Positions 1-13,848 of a stretch of DNA of 64,000 bases are shown piece by piece (the stretch's first letter is position 1; the number at the start of each line of letters is the position of its first letter). The DNA comes from Azolla caroliniana (taxonomy: Eukaryota > Polypodiophyta), in contig JBHGNT010000001.1 in the NCBI GenBank assembly GCA_043228905.1, forward strand, positions 28,644,001 through 28,708,000. The letters run 5' to 3'. The notes beneath the pieces were generated by a model. The model was not told the origin of the DNA and did not search any database. It saw only the letters and a program-made list of their open reading frames with translations. The position numbers were made by a program, and so were the translations under genes.

Positions 1-390
1 GAGTCTCCTGGATGCATGGTTGAAGGAGTTGATTGCCCATGCCCATGTGAATGGGGGCAAGTCATACTTTGTCTGTGGTGGCAGCTCTCTTATGCTCTAT
101 TATATATGACCGATACATCCTGTGGAGTAGATTGAGGTTCAATTAATTTGTGTAGCAATGCTCCAAAGAGTGATTGCCGATCAACTGGAAGCTGTTCTGT
201 GAAAGTTCATTTTTGTATAATAGGTTATACTTCATTCAAGCCATCGCTAGGACAAGTTGCGGTCGATTTATTTGATGTATTTTAAAATATTGTCCACTGA
301 TTAAATTGTGCTTTATTTAATTCTGTTACCTTATTGGAAGTTACTGTTGTTGGCTTTCTACAAGCTAACGATGTCATGTATGGTGGACAG

Positions 391-1313
391 GCATTGTTGT
401 CTCACGATTTATGGATCGTTTGTTATTGGAGGAATATTAGCAGGAGAAGTGAAAAAACGAAACCTTGTTCAGCTTTTGACCAGTGAGTTTTTGGAAAATG
501 ATTTTTTAATGATTCATCAATCCAAGGACTATAATTCTGTTACTTAAACTGTATAAATATGAGAGATCCCCTGTTTCTGTCCTGTGGTAATTATTTTCCA
601 ATGGTTGGGTTCATGTGAACAGCCTATTATGGAGTTGATCCCTCATTTTGGAAGCTTTTTCCTTATATTATTCAGGTAGAATTTTTGAAGAGTAAATGTG
701 CGAATAGGTTTTCTAACCTCTAGTTTGATTGTTTAAGTAGTCAAGCTATTTAATTTGACAGTGGCTGGCGGCCTTCTACAGTGAACAGCTGCTAATTTTA
801 CTGTTCTTGCTCGTGATATCCTTGCTCTTGATTGGTTTTCTAAGCTATCATTTGTATTTGATCATCACCAATACAACAACAAATGAGGTAACATACCTGT
901 GTGTGTATGTGTGGAGTAAAAATATCCCATAAAAATATTGTGTATGTCTACATTAACACTATTTAGCCTGACAAAGTATGTGTTTCATTAATTTACAGAC
1001 CTTTAAATGGGAGAATTACAAGAGGCATATGAACAATTCTGCTGTACAAAATCCTGTTGTCATGGATATGCAGAAGGTGAAGGCTAATAATACAGGCATA
1101 GCTGATGCTCCTAAAAGGTTCAAGTATACTTGCAACCTGATATCACTATTTACAAGAAAAAGTGATACCATGACCCTGTGCACTGAACCACTTAAACGAA
1201 CAAATGTGTATAACAAGGGCTTTATGGGTAATTTAGCTGAGGTCTTCTTTCCGCGGGCATGCAAATTGTGGTGCAAGGGATTTACATATTTTAATAAAGA
1301 TAAGAAATCATAG
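391..1313 (+). CDS. DHHC-type protein S-acyltransferase, C-terminal exons (5' part outside window)
   Basis: Enzymes of this family palmitoylate cysteines on membrane-associated proteins at endomembranes. Four exons fit GT-AG signals and phase: 391-482, 623-675, 762-887, 999-1313 (stop TAG). The third encodes a hydrophobic segment ending YHLYLIITNTTTNE, which holds the TTxE motif that follows the last membrane span in the DHHC family. The last exon holds NVYNKGFMGNLAEVFFPR, which fits the C-terminal PaCCT motif with its conserved Asn. The segment IYGSFVIGGILAGEVKK in the first exon matches the span after the catalytic core of plant PAT17-like proteins (tentative subgroup). The catalytic DHHC cysteine-rich domain is not visible in bases 1-390 and should lie to the left, so the gene is 5' partial. 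It converges with the SPA gene. Family assignment is firm, subgroup less so. Confidence 0.8.
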
Positions 1314-3452
1314 ATAGCTTTTGGTTCTTAATTTTTGCTGTTTGGGATTGAAAATGTACCATTGAAATTTGCTTCAACTTAAACATGACTTCAATTGAAG
1401 TTCAACTTACACTCTTCACAACTTACACATGGAAATTTGCTTTGGAAAATGTAAGCTCTGAATACAATGACATTGTTGTCTCATTTTTTATTCAGGGTTG
1501 CTGTCTTATATATATATATATATGCTTGAAATTTCTTATCACGCACTTCATGAGCAATAAATCCATGAAATAACATTCCCTATGGCATCTTTCCCGATAG
1601 AATCTGGGCCTACAGAGTATATCCATGGAAGAGTCATTACCACATTAATCTCAATAGTACCTCAATTGTGTTAGCTTGATATGACAGATACTTGCTAGTA
1701 CTGGTGATATCCCCAAGAGTTGAGGGGAAAAAATGCAATTTAATCAATATGATGCAGCTCAAATAGTCCTAGTAATCTATGAAGGTTCCAACCAATAAAA
1801 GGATTAAGGTAGCAGATATTATCACAATATCAGGCAGTATAGATGTTATTATTGGAGGTGGATTATTGAAATGGTGGTTGCTCTAGGCTTCTTCCATATC
1901 TTCAGAATCTATATTTCAGGGGTTGTAGAAGAGATTCATCCAACGTGTATGTGAATTAGGTTGAATTATTGAGGAAATTTGAATGTTAATCTATCTCTAG
2001 ATGTATCCGAGACAAAACAAATTTCATTACCACAATGTACTGGCAGCCACAGACCTTCTAATAGACATAATCTATGGAGTAGCTGTCTCAATCATCTGAT
2101 GGAGATAAGCTATGGAATAGCTAGGAAATGGTATACTGAATAAACATTGCATACACAAGAAATCATAAAATGAGGGTATATGCATTCCTTATTTCTGCCT
2201 TTCTTTCCAATCCATGTTATATTTTCAAGGCTGATCTGTGATCATTGTCTGTTGATATTCATTTAACACAATTGGTGTATTCCATAGCATTCAGGCAATA
2301 AGAAAAGAATATTTGTAGGCTTCATACAATACTCACTGAGGTAAGGACAAGTGTCTTGAACTGTCCAACAAACATTCCCAAGAGTTTTTCATGTCTGATT
2401 CTCCCATGAATTTACATAGATTGGTGGTGGTGACTTCGTTTTAGGAAAAGCTTCATTTGCAATGCAATTTTTTGGTTCTGGATATCTTCTCTTATCCTAC
2501 TTACAAGCAGCAGATCACGAGTGAGCTCAGTAATTGGTCCCTGACTATTCCTTAATGTGCTTGAGTGAGCAATGGAACATTCCGTAATGTGCTTGAGTGA
2601 GCAATGGGTGCACACAAGTCATGTCACACATTGTGTCTGAAAATAAAAAACATTTTATGCACAGCAACAAAGTTGATCCTGACAGGAAACGCAAGAAGGG
2701 ATTTACAAAAAACTTTGAAGGGCTATGAACTAAGAATGTGAACCTAACACCAAGGAAGAGAATAGTCAATAAATCTCCATTGTACATTGTCTCCCAATCA
2801 AACATTGGGCATATCAAGGAAGAGGATATTTTCTGGAATCTACTCCAGCATTCTTCTATAATATATCTCTATTAAATTAAATGCACTTCAAACAGTTAAT
2901 CAACCATATTTCAAGAGAAACATATATAACTACGCTTTTTATTGATATTAATACTTGAAAGAGAATTACCCCAAGTTAACTGAAGACCAGCAAAAAACTT
3001 ATGACAATATTATCACCGATATAAATTATATCTGCTATTTCATTCCAAAATTTTAGCAAATAGCCTTTAGTGAAAAGAAATTTTGTAAAACTGTTAGTAT
3101 ACATTCTATAGTTTGTTTAAACGATCCAATATTTTACTATACATAAGCTTTTTGGCAAAGCAAGTGTTGCCGTTTTGTAAGGTTTTTTTTTTAAATGTAC
3201 ACTTCTATCATGTAGCTATTACTGTGTTTCAACTTACCCTAGGACCTCAAACTTTTGGTAGTGACCTGCCTTTGAAGTGCCAGAGAAACCGAAGATTGAC
3301 AATTTATTACATGCAGGGACACATCCATTTATCTTCAAGGTGTTGATCTCACATAGAAATTTGCAACCCATCTATCTGCAAGCTGTACTTCTATTTTATA
3401 TTAACATGCATTATCAACCCCTATGACGTTCCCAAATCCATCAGGATAGATA
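1314..3452. other. Intergenic region between two convergent genes
   Basis: No supportable coding region. It should contain the 3' UTRs and poly(A) signals of both flanking genes. Short open frames here lack homology and splice context. The only clear structure is a short direct repeat at about 2550-2610, in which a segment containing gtgcttgagtgagcaatgg occurs twice. Confidence 0.6.
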
Positions 3453-6400
3453 TTATACCATCTCCAGAACATTTATGTTCCCCACTGAATTAGCTGCCAC
3501 TAATATTTGAGACTTACGCTTCCAGCACACACTAGAAACAAACTGACCTCCGTTATCGTCAAGCTCCTGACCAGAAAATGGGTCAACATATCCAAATTTA
3601 TGTGAAAGCATGCTCATTGGCAGCGATTTGTGGTAGACAAAAACCTGATAATAGTGAACCAAAACATCAGAAGTCATTACTACAAATGAATCATTTTTTT
3701 ATTTATAAAACCAACCACAATAGAAATTAGCAATAAGAAAATGGAGAGTAAGAGATAGTAAGATTCTGTGGAAAACTGCATTACATATCAGATAGTTTCT
3801 TCTATCATCAATTTCATGGAAGATTCATGGAATTCTAGACCAGTATCCGAAGAAAGTGATAGAACTAAAACCAGCCAAGGGAATCTTGAGCATATATGAG
3901 GTTCAAAACCATAGTCCTTCAGTAACCAGCCCCACTATCTACAAAAAGAAACATCATTGTTCCGACTTCCTACAATCTCTTAAATAAGTACTGATGAAAT
4001 CTACAAGGCTCCCTGGCAGCAATAGCTAAAATGTAAAAGGTTGTGTATCATGTCGCGTATGAATGCAGCCACACAAAATCAAAGCAGCAGTACTAAATAT
4101 TGTTTTGGAAACAACGCCTCTGGTTTGGACAACTTTTAGAACTTATATATCAGCAAGGTTAAACAAAGGATACTACTGATAAATGCAAGCTCGACCACAG
4201 AAATTTCTTCGCAAAACCTCTTCTTACACATGGTTTCATTATTCAAGCCAAATATCACATGCCCTTCACTCATGGTAGAGCAGGCCCAAGCATCTTCTAA
4301 ATATGGAAACATGTCTCCTAGATTCGTAATCTGAGGAGCACTATATATGTCATTGTCTATCATGAGATCAGAGGAAGATGGCACTTGTCTTTTAGAGAAG
4401 GGTTTGACTATTGCTCATTTGAGTATTTCTGTTTCATCGTAGGTGTGGATTTTAACAAGTTCTCAATAATAAGGCATCCCTTATACAGTGGTCAAACTCG
4501 AAAGTCCTCAAGGAAAGGAATTTCTATAGGAAATGGTCGTCTTTCACAAATTGATAGTCATTTACAAAAAATTGAATGTTTTCAAATCGATTTCATAGCT
4601 ACTACAATAGCTATAAACCATTAAAATATAAATGGCTGAATGAAATATAGTCTTCAGTGACTTCAAGATGTGCTACAAACTGCAAGGTTATATATACTTC
4701 ATATCCTGCATTAAGCAGACTGCGCTATCATGTTCAACAAGATGAATACTAAAGTTCTTCGGCTCAACACGTTTCCAATAAGTGTGAGAAAGAAACCAGG
4801 CATAATACTGGATTAAAAGAACAAACAATGTACCTCATTTGTTTCTGATCCGCAGGCTATATAGCCTCCCTCTACAACTGAGAGTCCGACAAAATTCTGA
4901 GTTACAAGAAAACGTCTATCAGAATCAAAATTTAGGGGTTCAAACATATGAAGCAAGCACAAGAAGCAGGCATGGAAATAAGTTGTGGTTCCAGGAAATT
5001 GATCACCTTCAGATTGGTATGACCTGTGAATGTTTTAACACAGTCATTTCTTGATCCAACACTTGTGTTTGCTCGTGGGGCTTTTGTGGTCATTCTAGTG
5101 AAGTCCCAAAGTTTTAGTGTATTATCAGTAGAAGCAGATACAATAGTTTTGGAGTCCACAAATCGGATAAAAGAGACAGCTTTTTGATGGCCAGTCAAAG
5201 TGCAAAGTGGAACTCTGATGTGGCGAAGATCATAGCAATAAACTTGGCTATCTGCTGAACCGAAAGCCAATAAATTGCAATATTCTTCAGAAAACTTTAC
5301 ACTGCATATATTTGCTTTTGTCTTGATTGTTCCAATACTAGAACCCTGCAGTCACAATTCAAACTCCAATGACCCAAAAATTCTGTTACAAGATTTGCAA
5401 CATTACATTATTTGTTGATTACCTTTCAGGTTAGAATGGTAGTTATAATTTGTGTGCTACTAATGACTACCAATTACCTGATTCATACTCCAAAGTTTCA
5501 CAGAGCAATCGTCGCTCCCACTTGCTAGCCTTAAAGGATTGCTATGACAGAAATCTACAGACCAGGCACATTTGTTATGTTCTTCAAATGCCTTGATAGA
5601 TTGCCCAGCTGTAACATCCCACAGCTAGCAAAAAACACAAATGATTTAGTTTTCAGTAATAGAACAAAATTTATTTGGATAAAAAACACTGCACATGAGA
5701 ACACTAACATGAATAGCCCCCGCCAGATCACTGGATGCTAAATGATTCCTATGGAATTTGCTCCAACAAACGCAACTCAGTTTTCTCCTGCTAGTCATCT
5801 CAAATACAGGGTAATGCATGCCATCAGACTCACCCAGCAATCCATTGCATTCAAATATTTTTATTCTTCTGCAAACTCCTGCTGTTGCAAAGAAGTCATC
5901 ATCACAATCAAAGCTCAGGGAACACACCATATTTTTTGTGCTCAAAATGTCACCATACTGCAGTGTAGCCTTCACCTCAAATCTGCTGTACCTCATAAAG
6001 TTGCACAAATCTTCAAAAAAAACTCCTAAATGGTCTTCAGAGCTACTCTGCTCGGCTTTAGAGTTGTTGACTCTGTTGACCACCCTGGGTGTATTTGGTT
6101 TTTCTAAACATAATCTTTGCACTTTTGCATCTTGTCCTACATAGCTACTACATGGCGCATGTGAATGACTACTTCTGTTAATCATGGTGATATAAGTTTC
6201 TTTTAAATTGGAGAAATTTCTCATAACCTGAGTAGATTTTTGATGCAAGCATTCTTGCCTCTTATCCAAAGATCCTTTTCCACTATAAACATTAACTTTC
6301 TGTGTAGATTGCTTATTCACAAAATCTGTTCCACCTTTGTTGTTGGCCACATGCTGGAATATTTCATCATGCAATTGACTCTTCCTAAGACAAACCTGCC

Positions 6401-9400
6401 ACATTCCAACCTCTTTGATGTCATTGTTTAAAATTTGAAGTTCTTGAACAAGCTTCTGAGTAGTGATATGTTTTTCTTGCTGCATTTGGAGTAAAAAGTC
6501 CAGCGTAACTTCTGTCTCCATTACTTCCTTTTCAAGAGTCATAATAGCCTCTCGCTCTACCAGCTTATCCTCTATGTCACTGAAAACATCTGCATGCAAA
6601 ATCTCCCTGTTGAAGAGACCGTCATGATAATAAGGACTTTGTAATTGCAAAAAATGCAGGAAGGTTACTACTAAATACGTAGTTTAATTCTAGATCTATT
6701 ATACAATTTGAAACATTGTTCTATAAAACATTTGGAAACTCTGAATGCCTTTATATGTGTAGACAAGGAACTTGAAAGAAACACATCCACAGACCCTCCA
6801 TGCTTAGCCAATCTTCTGTAAAATGATCACATTGAAAGCTAATGTTACGAAATAAAGAATGGTAGGAGAGGCTATGACAATAAAGCCCCATCAAATCTGA
6901 CTCTAAAATAGATCTGCAGCCCCAACGATGAAGGACGTCCTGACACAGGTCAAACAAAAGACTCATAAAGGGATCTCATCAGACTACCTATGGTGTGAAG
7001 CATATCCATGTCCTATGTAGGGGGCATAGCTCTGCAGCCTCTATAATGGAGGACGTCCTGACACTGGTTAAATGAAAGAACCTCCTAAAGGGATCTCATC
7101 AGACTACCTATGGTGTGAGCATATCATAGCATAAAGCATTGTGTGAAATGTGCCTGACTATCTCCAGGTTCCCATTTCGAATGGTCTACTTATCATCATT
7201 TCTTGATCTGATCCCAAGCAACCCTTGAATGTTTGGGCTTATAATTCTATTCTCTAGGTATTACGGCAGGAAAAACCAGTGATTTGACATTTAATAGTAT
7301 TGTTTCTGATTTATGCGGATGTTCGGCATATTCTCAGTGGAGACTACAAAAGCTTTTAGATACAGTTCATTCTTTCTGTTGACAAAGTAGCATAACGGTC
7401 AAAGTGGCCATAGCCAGAGTCAAATCTGAAACTCGGTAGCCAGTAGAGCCATATGAAAATGACGCAACAGCAGTGGTTCATAGTTTCAAATACCGCGGAA
7501 TTGACATTCCTAGTCAACATGCTTGGAACAGCTTTTTTAACTAGGAGAAAGGGAGCCAGCACAGACCAATGCTATGAATTTGAGAACATGTGCTGCTTGA
7601 GTACAATCCGAAAATAGGATATTAGCACAAAAGTATTTGACATGTTTGGTGTGAATTCTTGAGGTTTGGGGTGGCAGCATTTCAGTGAGCTATGGAATGA
7701 AATACAGAAAAGAAATTTCTACACCATCATTTAGAGATTCTTAGCGGAGACTGCAAAGGCTTTTAGATAAAGTAGAAACTAGAAGAATCTCAATCATGTT
7801 TTATGCCCTTCAAAACATTACGCATACATATTGGAAGTAAGGAAATGCCTTGAAATCCATAAATATATAGCAGTTAGCTACATTCCACCTACTTCCAACA
7901 CATACCGAGCTTTTATGTTATACGAAGGAATCTTCACATTCTTGCTATTTGTGCATTATATAATAGTTCGCTACATTCCACCTACTTCCAACACATACCA
8001 AACATTTATGTTTAACTAAGGAATCTTCATATTCTTGCTATTTGTGCATTATATAATAGTTCGCTACATTCCACCTACTTCCAACACATACCAAACATTT
8101 ATGTTTAACTAAGGAATCTTCACATTCTTGCTATCTATGTCTCAACTGATATATAGCAGCAGCATATATATCCATTGGTCTTTTCTTTGCAAACCATGTT
8201 CATGAGTTTTCATCTCACATCATGGTTTCCCACAAGCAATATAATGCATTCCAGAAAAGTGTGTACAGTGTCTGCGTACTGCAACAAAAAGGAATTTGGT
8301 ATGTGTATAGAGAATGAAATGCATGCACTAAGATAGAAACACAAAATAAGAAAAGCTTCATGGATATATGAGACAAACCTAGCTCCGGGCCTCTCATTTG
8401 GATTTGGATGTAATAATAGAAGACAAAATGATGCTTCTTTGGGATGTTCAAAGAGAAATTTAGGAGGAAGAAGACGATGTCGCAGGTCGGACATAGCATT
8501 GGACCACTCTCCCTCGGATTCGTAGCTAAAGAACAACTGCAAACAACAAATAAATTTGCAGACTTAGATGCTAACCCTGGATAGGGGAGAGTATTAAGAA
8601 CCATGGCCACAAAGCAAACTGAATGTCACGCTTGAAAAGGAAAAGGAAAAGAAAATAGAAATGCAAATGCAATTACCTCAAAAAAAAGCACACCCAAACT
8701 ATAAATGTCTGAAGAAAAACCTGTTGTCATTCCACTCAGCTCCTCGGGACTTTTGTACCATATTAGCTCCATAGATAATATTTGCTTCAAGGGAAATTTT
8801 ACACCCTTGACATTACAGCTTCTATCAGAGCAGGAAGCAGAAGTTTTATCTCCTTCATCTTTTTCATGCTTCTCATGAAACTGTGATGTGGCTTCTGTGA
8901 TTCCACGATAAGAATTCACAATGTGCTCGGTGATAGCATTCCCGTTTTCCTCATTTGTGACATTTACGTCAGTGCTCTCTTGTTTATCTGTATACGTTAC
9001 TTCTATCTCACACGCAATATTGGCCTGAGAGATCAAAGATTCTCTTTGTGGTTTGTTGTCAGTGAATTCCTGCTGTGATTCTCGTTTTCCTTTCCGTATA
9101 TCTGATCCAGTTGGTTCAGTTCCTGCTGGTGTACCTCCTATCATTGCATCTCTGCCAGTTGACTCTTCTGATGACCTTGAGCTTGAGCTTGTGCTGCCCG
9201 AACTGGCTGATTCTATAATGGAGACTCGGTTCAACGAAGAGAGTAGGAAAGATGAAGGGCGGATATTGCGGAGGACAACCCCCTGAGAGTGAGCAAGTTC
9301 AACAAACTCAGCAATTTGCTTGAAAATATGAATATTTTCAACGATGTCTATAACTCTGCTGGGATTGCTAAGCCATTTCCGAAGGGAAATACTAGGGTTC

Positions 9401-10859
9401 TGCTCTGCATATCTATTGCCATCAATAGCTGCCTGCCTAACTATATTTACTCCTGTAATTGATGGAGCTTTTGCTTTCTCCAGTGATCGAAGTTCTTCTT
9501 GTGAAGTGAAATTTGTCTTTTCATCAACATCAAGTTCTGAGGCTAATCCACCCCTTTCCATCCCCGGAGAAGGAGACACGTGATTTGTAGCAAATGCAGA
9601 GATTTTCAAATTATGGTCAATACAATCTACAGGGGTACGCATCAGCTGGTTTGTCTTCCTTCCATCTGGATGCTCACTTGTTCTCCCTATGCTTGATTCC
9701 AAAATTCTGTGACTATGTTCCGCCGCATTTATGATTCCACCCTCTACATCCCATATTGAACTGCATGCATCTCCCCACACCTTAATGTGTTCAGGAGGCT
9801 TTGGAGCAGAAGCAGATTCTAGTTAAAATGTTGTGTATAGTTCATGGTGTGTTATCTACATGTCCTGTGTACAAGTAATTTGGCCGTATATATCAGGTTG
9901 GTTGCGTGAACTTTAAAGGTCCATAATCTCATAAATGTGAAGGAAAGAGTGGCTTGTACTAGAGAAGCAGACAGAACCTGACCAGATACTGCCAAATAAA
10001 GATGAAATTTTTGTGCTCATCTAACGAGGCCATCGAGAGCATTGCAGATAACATGGCGGAATATGCCACGGCCATCTAATAAATACTCTCTGCATATAGA
10101 AACAAAACGATATAAGAAGGGTTATATATTTCAAGTACTAACCATGAGCTTTCACAAATCAAACTTCACCATGTTGGATAAACTGGATGCCTTTTTAGAG
10201 GAATGAAGCTGCTAGAAGTTCACACAGAAAGAGTGTGATACAGAGAGTGCCAAGTGCCATCCTCATCGATCCTTCCTGCTCTACACTTTCTTCCAATTGC
10301 ATCAAGTATAGCATCGAGAGCACAGTGCAATCACAGAATTTGTACATGTGACTTGGGGTTGAGGAGGAGCATTCCTGATGTGTAGAAGATTCGCGACTGT
10401 GAAAGCGGTGTTAAAATAAAAGTGAGAGTTTTTGAGGATGCAGGTGTAGACTGGTGCACACTTGAAATAAATTTTGCTACAAAACTCACCTGATTCACGA
10501 AGACCATTAGACTAAGAATCCACTGTACTGGAGCTGCGAAGAATGGAGGAATAGCTGGGGATTGGTCAGGATGTAAAGAGAAAAAATTCACGATGATGAT
10601 GTATTATAAATGATGAAATGTGCGTGATGAAGGAGTGATCGTTGAGAATGTGTGACATAAGTCACAAGCTCTGGTCCAAGCTCACTGTAGAACTGTTTCG
10701 AGCTGTAAATGACAGGAGGAGCCATGGATAGACAGAAGCGCATGAAAAGGAAAAGATCAAGAAGGAGGAGGAGGAGGACAATGATGGGAATGGATGTAGA
10801 CGTGTTCGAATACTGAATCAAAAATATAAAAAGCGAAGCTCACCTGAGTCAGAAGCCAT
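3453..10859 (-). CDS. SPA-family (SUPPRESSOR OF PHYA) repressor of photomorphogenesis, kinase-like plus coiled-coil plus WD40
   Basis: SPA proteins partner COP1 in a CUL4-DDB1 ubiquitin ligase that degrades light-response transcription factors in darkness. Eight coding exons join in phase (minus strand): 10859-10844, 9818-8677, 8536-8379, 6606-5709, 5624-5478, 5345-5007, 4896-4834, 3644-3453, giving about 984 residues. Order: Ser-rich N-terminus; kinase-like domain about 150-438 ([44 protein letters not shown]); coiled coil about 450-500 ([18 protein letters not shown]); seven WD40 repeats to the C-terminus, with VYCYDLRHI and LKLWDF. HRD is replaced by RNI, as expected for this pseudokinase-like domain. 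The 16-nt first coding exon (MASDS plus one base, donor gtgagc) is inferred from phase; if wrong, translation starts inside exon 2. All other junctions restore family sequence exactly. Which SPA paralogue this is cannot be decided. Confidence 0.9.
6914..7135. repeat. Tandem duplication (about 118 bp x 2) in SPA intron
   Basis: Two adjacent copies begin at 6914 and 7032. Both hold ctgcagcc, then gacgtcctgacac, then gggatctcatcagactac. They lie in the 1.8-kb intron between the third and fourth coding exons and have no coding potential. Confidence 0.8.
7872..8132. repeat. Minisatellite, three 93-bp units, in SPA intron
   Basis: Units begin at 7872, 7965 and 8058, each with a core reading ctacattccacctacttcc and, later, aaggaatcttca and ttcttgctat. 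Units two and three are nearly identical, unit one is more diverged, and the third is cut short. Probably slippage or unequal exchange; no function is visible. Confidence 0.85.
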
Positions 10860-11282
10860 GCCAGGTGCATGGATGGTGGATCCGGCACATCGTGGAGAAG
10901 CAGAGGAATGACACGATAATAATAGATAGGCGTAGATGGGATTCTTGGATATGAAAAGCTGTGGAGAGGAGGCAATGGCGACAGATGGGAAGGTGCGTGT
11001 GTGAAGATAAAGAAAGGGAGGGAAGGGTGGATGGATGGATGGAAGGTAAGAAGGACGCAGAAAGCGGTGGAACTAGTGAGAATAATTTCCCTTTGGCACA
11101 GAAAGCTGAGGGTGGAGGTAGGATATGGCGTCTGGAAGGTCGACCCTCTGGGTAGACTTGGCGGCAGCGAGAAGCAGCAGCAGAAGAAGAAGAAGAAGAA
11201 GAAGAAAGGGAAGCAGAAGTAAGAGTGGATTCAAAACACACACACATTACACAGAGCGATCTGAGACCACACAACGATATGA

Positions 11283-11334
<52 letters not shown>

Positions 11335-11449
11335 TGTTTGTATGTGAGAGAGAGAGAGAGAGAGAGAATGTGTGTGTCTGTGTGTGAGAGAGAGAGAGAA
11401 AATGTGTGTGTGTGTGAGAGAGAGAGAGAGTGTGTGTATGTGTGTGTAT

Positions 11450-11482
<33 letters not shown>

Positions 11483-11514
11483 AGAATGTGTGTGTGTGTG
11501 GAGAGGAGAGAGTG
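11283..11514. repeat. Compound (TG)n/(GA)n microsatellite
   Basis: Alternating blocks of TG and GA dinucleotides repeat at least five times (TG block, GA block, short aatgtg link). The block-level periodicity suggests that the compound unit itself was amplified, rather than one simple slippage tract. Long open frames here are low-complexity artefacts. Confidence 0.95.
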
Positions 11515-11655
11515 TGTGTACCCTCGTGGGTGCCATTCCCACACGCACGGGCGCATAAACACACGCACGGGCTCTCTCTCTCTCTCTCTCTTTTTTTTTT
11601 CTCATTCATGAGCCAGCAATCGACGATACGCTTTCAGCCTCGTCGGCCCCACGTC

Positions 11656-11660
<5 letters not shown>

Positions 11661-11714
<54 letters not shown>
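11661..11714. repeat. (CT)n microsatellite
   Basis: A nearly pure CT dinucleotide tract of about 54 bases, upstream of the SPA gene. It reads GA on the SPA coding strand. Confidence 0.97.
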
Positions 11715-11719
<5 letters not shown>

Positions 11720-13848
11720 AATGAACAGGTAAATACCCCATTTATGGGTAAATACCCCATTTTTATTGTAAACCAATTGTCTCATGGGCCAATTTTGGTC
11801 TTAGAAGACGTTAATATATATCTTTCTTCATTCTCAGGAGATTTGCCACTCCGTCACAAACATGTCGTGTCCACCCTCGCATAGAGAGAGAGAGAGAGAG
11901 GGCAGGATGGAAGGAGGGGAGGAGTGTGTGCCCACCAACTTTATCTATCCCCCTCTCCAGTTTTTTGTCCCCTTTTTCTCCTTCACACAAAAGCAATCAC
12001 CATTCGACGCTTCATTTTCCTTTGTATCAAAAAAAAAACAAAAAAACACTGAGACCTAATTTTCATTCTGTCCAACGCAATACATCCTATCTATATATAC
12101 ATACTTACATACACATGTGTGTGTGATGTATATGCATCCCCGTTTTTGTTTCTATATGGTAGCTTTAAACCCAATCAATAAATAAATAAACACCCCCCAT
12201 TTTTATTACTGTAATACTGTGTCACACATCTCTACGAAACTCTCGACTGACTGCCACGTATATACTTGGAATCACAATAAAGTTTGTGCGGCATTATGCA
12301 TACGCACCCGTTCGCCTTTTCTCCCTTGATTTAATCCTCCCGGATCAACCCACTCATTAACTTGATAATTAATTAGAATTTTGTCGATTGGCTAACGTAC
12401 ATCATCGTATTCTTTTGACCTATGATGAACATAGCACGAGTAAATTGACCTATGTGTTGGGTAATTCGAGGATTATTTCCAAAAGGAGTCCCTTGTGATC
12501 CATGAACATCACTAAAGCTCGGGGTGCGTGAGATCATTTTATAATTATCATGCACTCTTTGGATCAATTATGCTAGAAGTGCTCACTAGTGGAACAATTA
12601 TGCTAGAAGTGTTCGAGTTTTTACTTGGGAAAAATTCACCCTCATGTATGAGAAAATACATAGGATAAAGTTAAGGATTTCTCAAAAAAGGAATGTATGG
12701 TACACATATCACAACTTGTAGCGAAGAATTCAAAGTTTATGATGTTACCAACGATATACATGGCAACCATATTTTGGGCCACATAACTTCAAATGCATAT
12801 TACCATTAATGGACATTGTGTTTATATTTGATCAATGTTGAACTACGAACTATTTTCTCAATGGTTTGTTGGTTACGAACTTTGCATTGATGGAGGAACA
12901 AAATGCACACACATGTGTGGTTTCCATAATGAGCATAAGTCAAGGTCACTCAAATGAATCTGACATCATATTCAAAACCACAATCTCATAGGTGCAAAGC
13001 ACACCAATTTATTGAGGTAACCTTGCGAATAAGAAGTCATACTTTATTCGATGAATTTGTCAAGGATCTTTACAAACCCCTTTGTCTAGATTGCAAATTA
13101 ACATGAAATCTCTTGTGGTGTGAACTATTGGTATGATGTTTCTTATTTGGCATTGCCATGTGTGAAATGACAAGGTCCAAGCAACTTTCATACTTGCAAC
13201 ACGACCAATAGATGCTCATGTCATCTATTAAATGAACTCATTCAATCATAAACGTACTTTGAACAAGTATTTAGATAGGTAAAGTGATTATTCGGGTTCA
13301 TGTCTCAATCTTTGTGAATAACATGTTCTTGTGCAACAAACATGGCATAACATAATCAAACTCCATCCATTAGAAAATGTAAGTTGATGACGCAACGAGC
13401 AATCATCATCATCATGTCAACAATGTATGCAATCCTAAACTCAAAACTAATTTTGTCTAATTTTGTAGTTGGGGGGAGGTAGGGGGCTTGAAATTTGGAT
13501 ACGGGGACTTGATACACAACACCCATTTAGATTATTTATTAATCACCGTACATTCTTGTTCATTGATTTTCTGATGCATATGAGGCGATGCATACATGCA
13601 TCGCCATGTATGTGTGTATGTATAGTTTTTATTGGAGGAGACAGTGATGCATGTAGGACAATAGGTATGTGCACTGACATTTCCCTTTCATGACATATAT
13701 ATATATGTGTATATATATACATTGAGAAAGGAAGGGTAAGGCATGAGAGAACATAACTCTACATCATTGATGTGGTGCATATAACAATCATATCTTCATT
13801 TGAAAATTGAGCAAAGTACGTGAATGATGGTAGTAACATAGCATGGAC

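Larger units (their letters stand above)
10860..13848. promoter_or_regulatory. Probable SPA 5' region with long microsatellites, then unassigned DNA
   Basis: This is the sequence upstream of the inferred SPA start codon (minus strand), so 5' UTR and promoter should lie in its left part. It holds a GAA run (about 11186-11208), a compound TG/GA tract (11283-11514), CT runs (about 11571-11592 and 11661-11714) and a GA run (11882-11900). CT/GA tracts near transcription starts are common in plants. From about 12.1 to 13.8 kb I see no gene and no element termini. A short direct repeat containing caattatgctagaagtg lies at about 12566-12612. Confidence 0.5.

Noticed and set aside
2-109. Frame reading LLDAWLKELIAHAHVNGGKS then CGGSSLMLYYI, faintly like an isopentenyltransferase
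   Set aside because: Only a short weak resemblance, no P-loop in view, followed by a stop, with no splice signals that would extend it.
10849-11605. Long open frames on both strands, Ser/Leu/Thr/His-rich or Arg/Glu-rich
   Set aside because: They are translations of the GA/TG/CT microsatellites and show no codon or domain signal.
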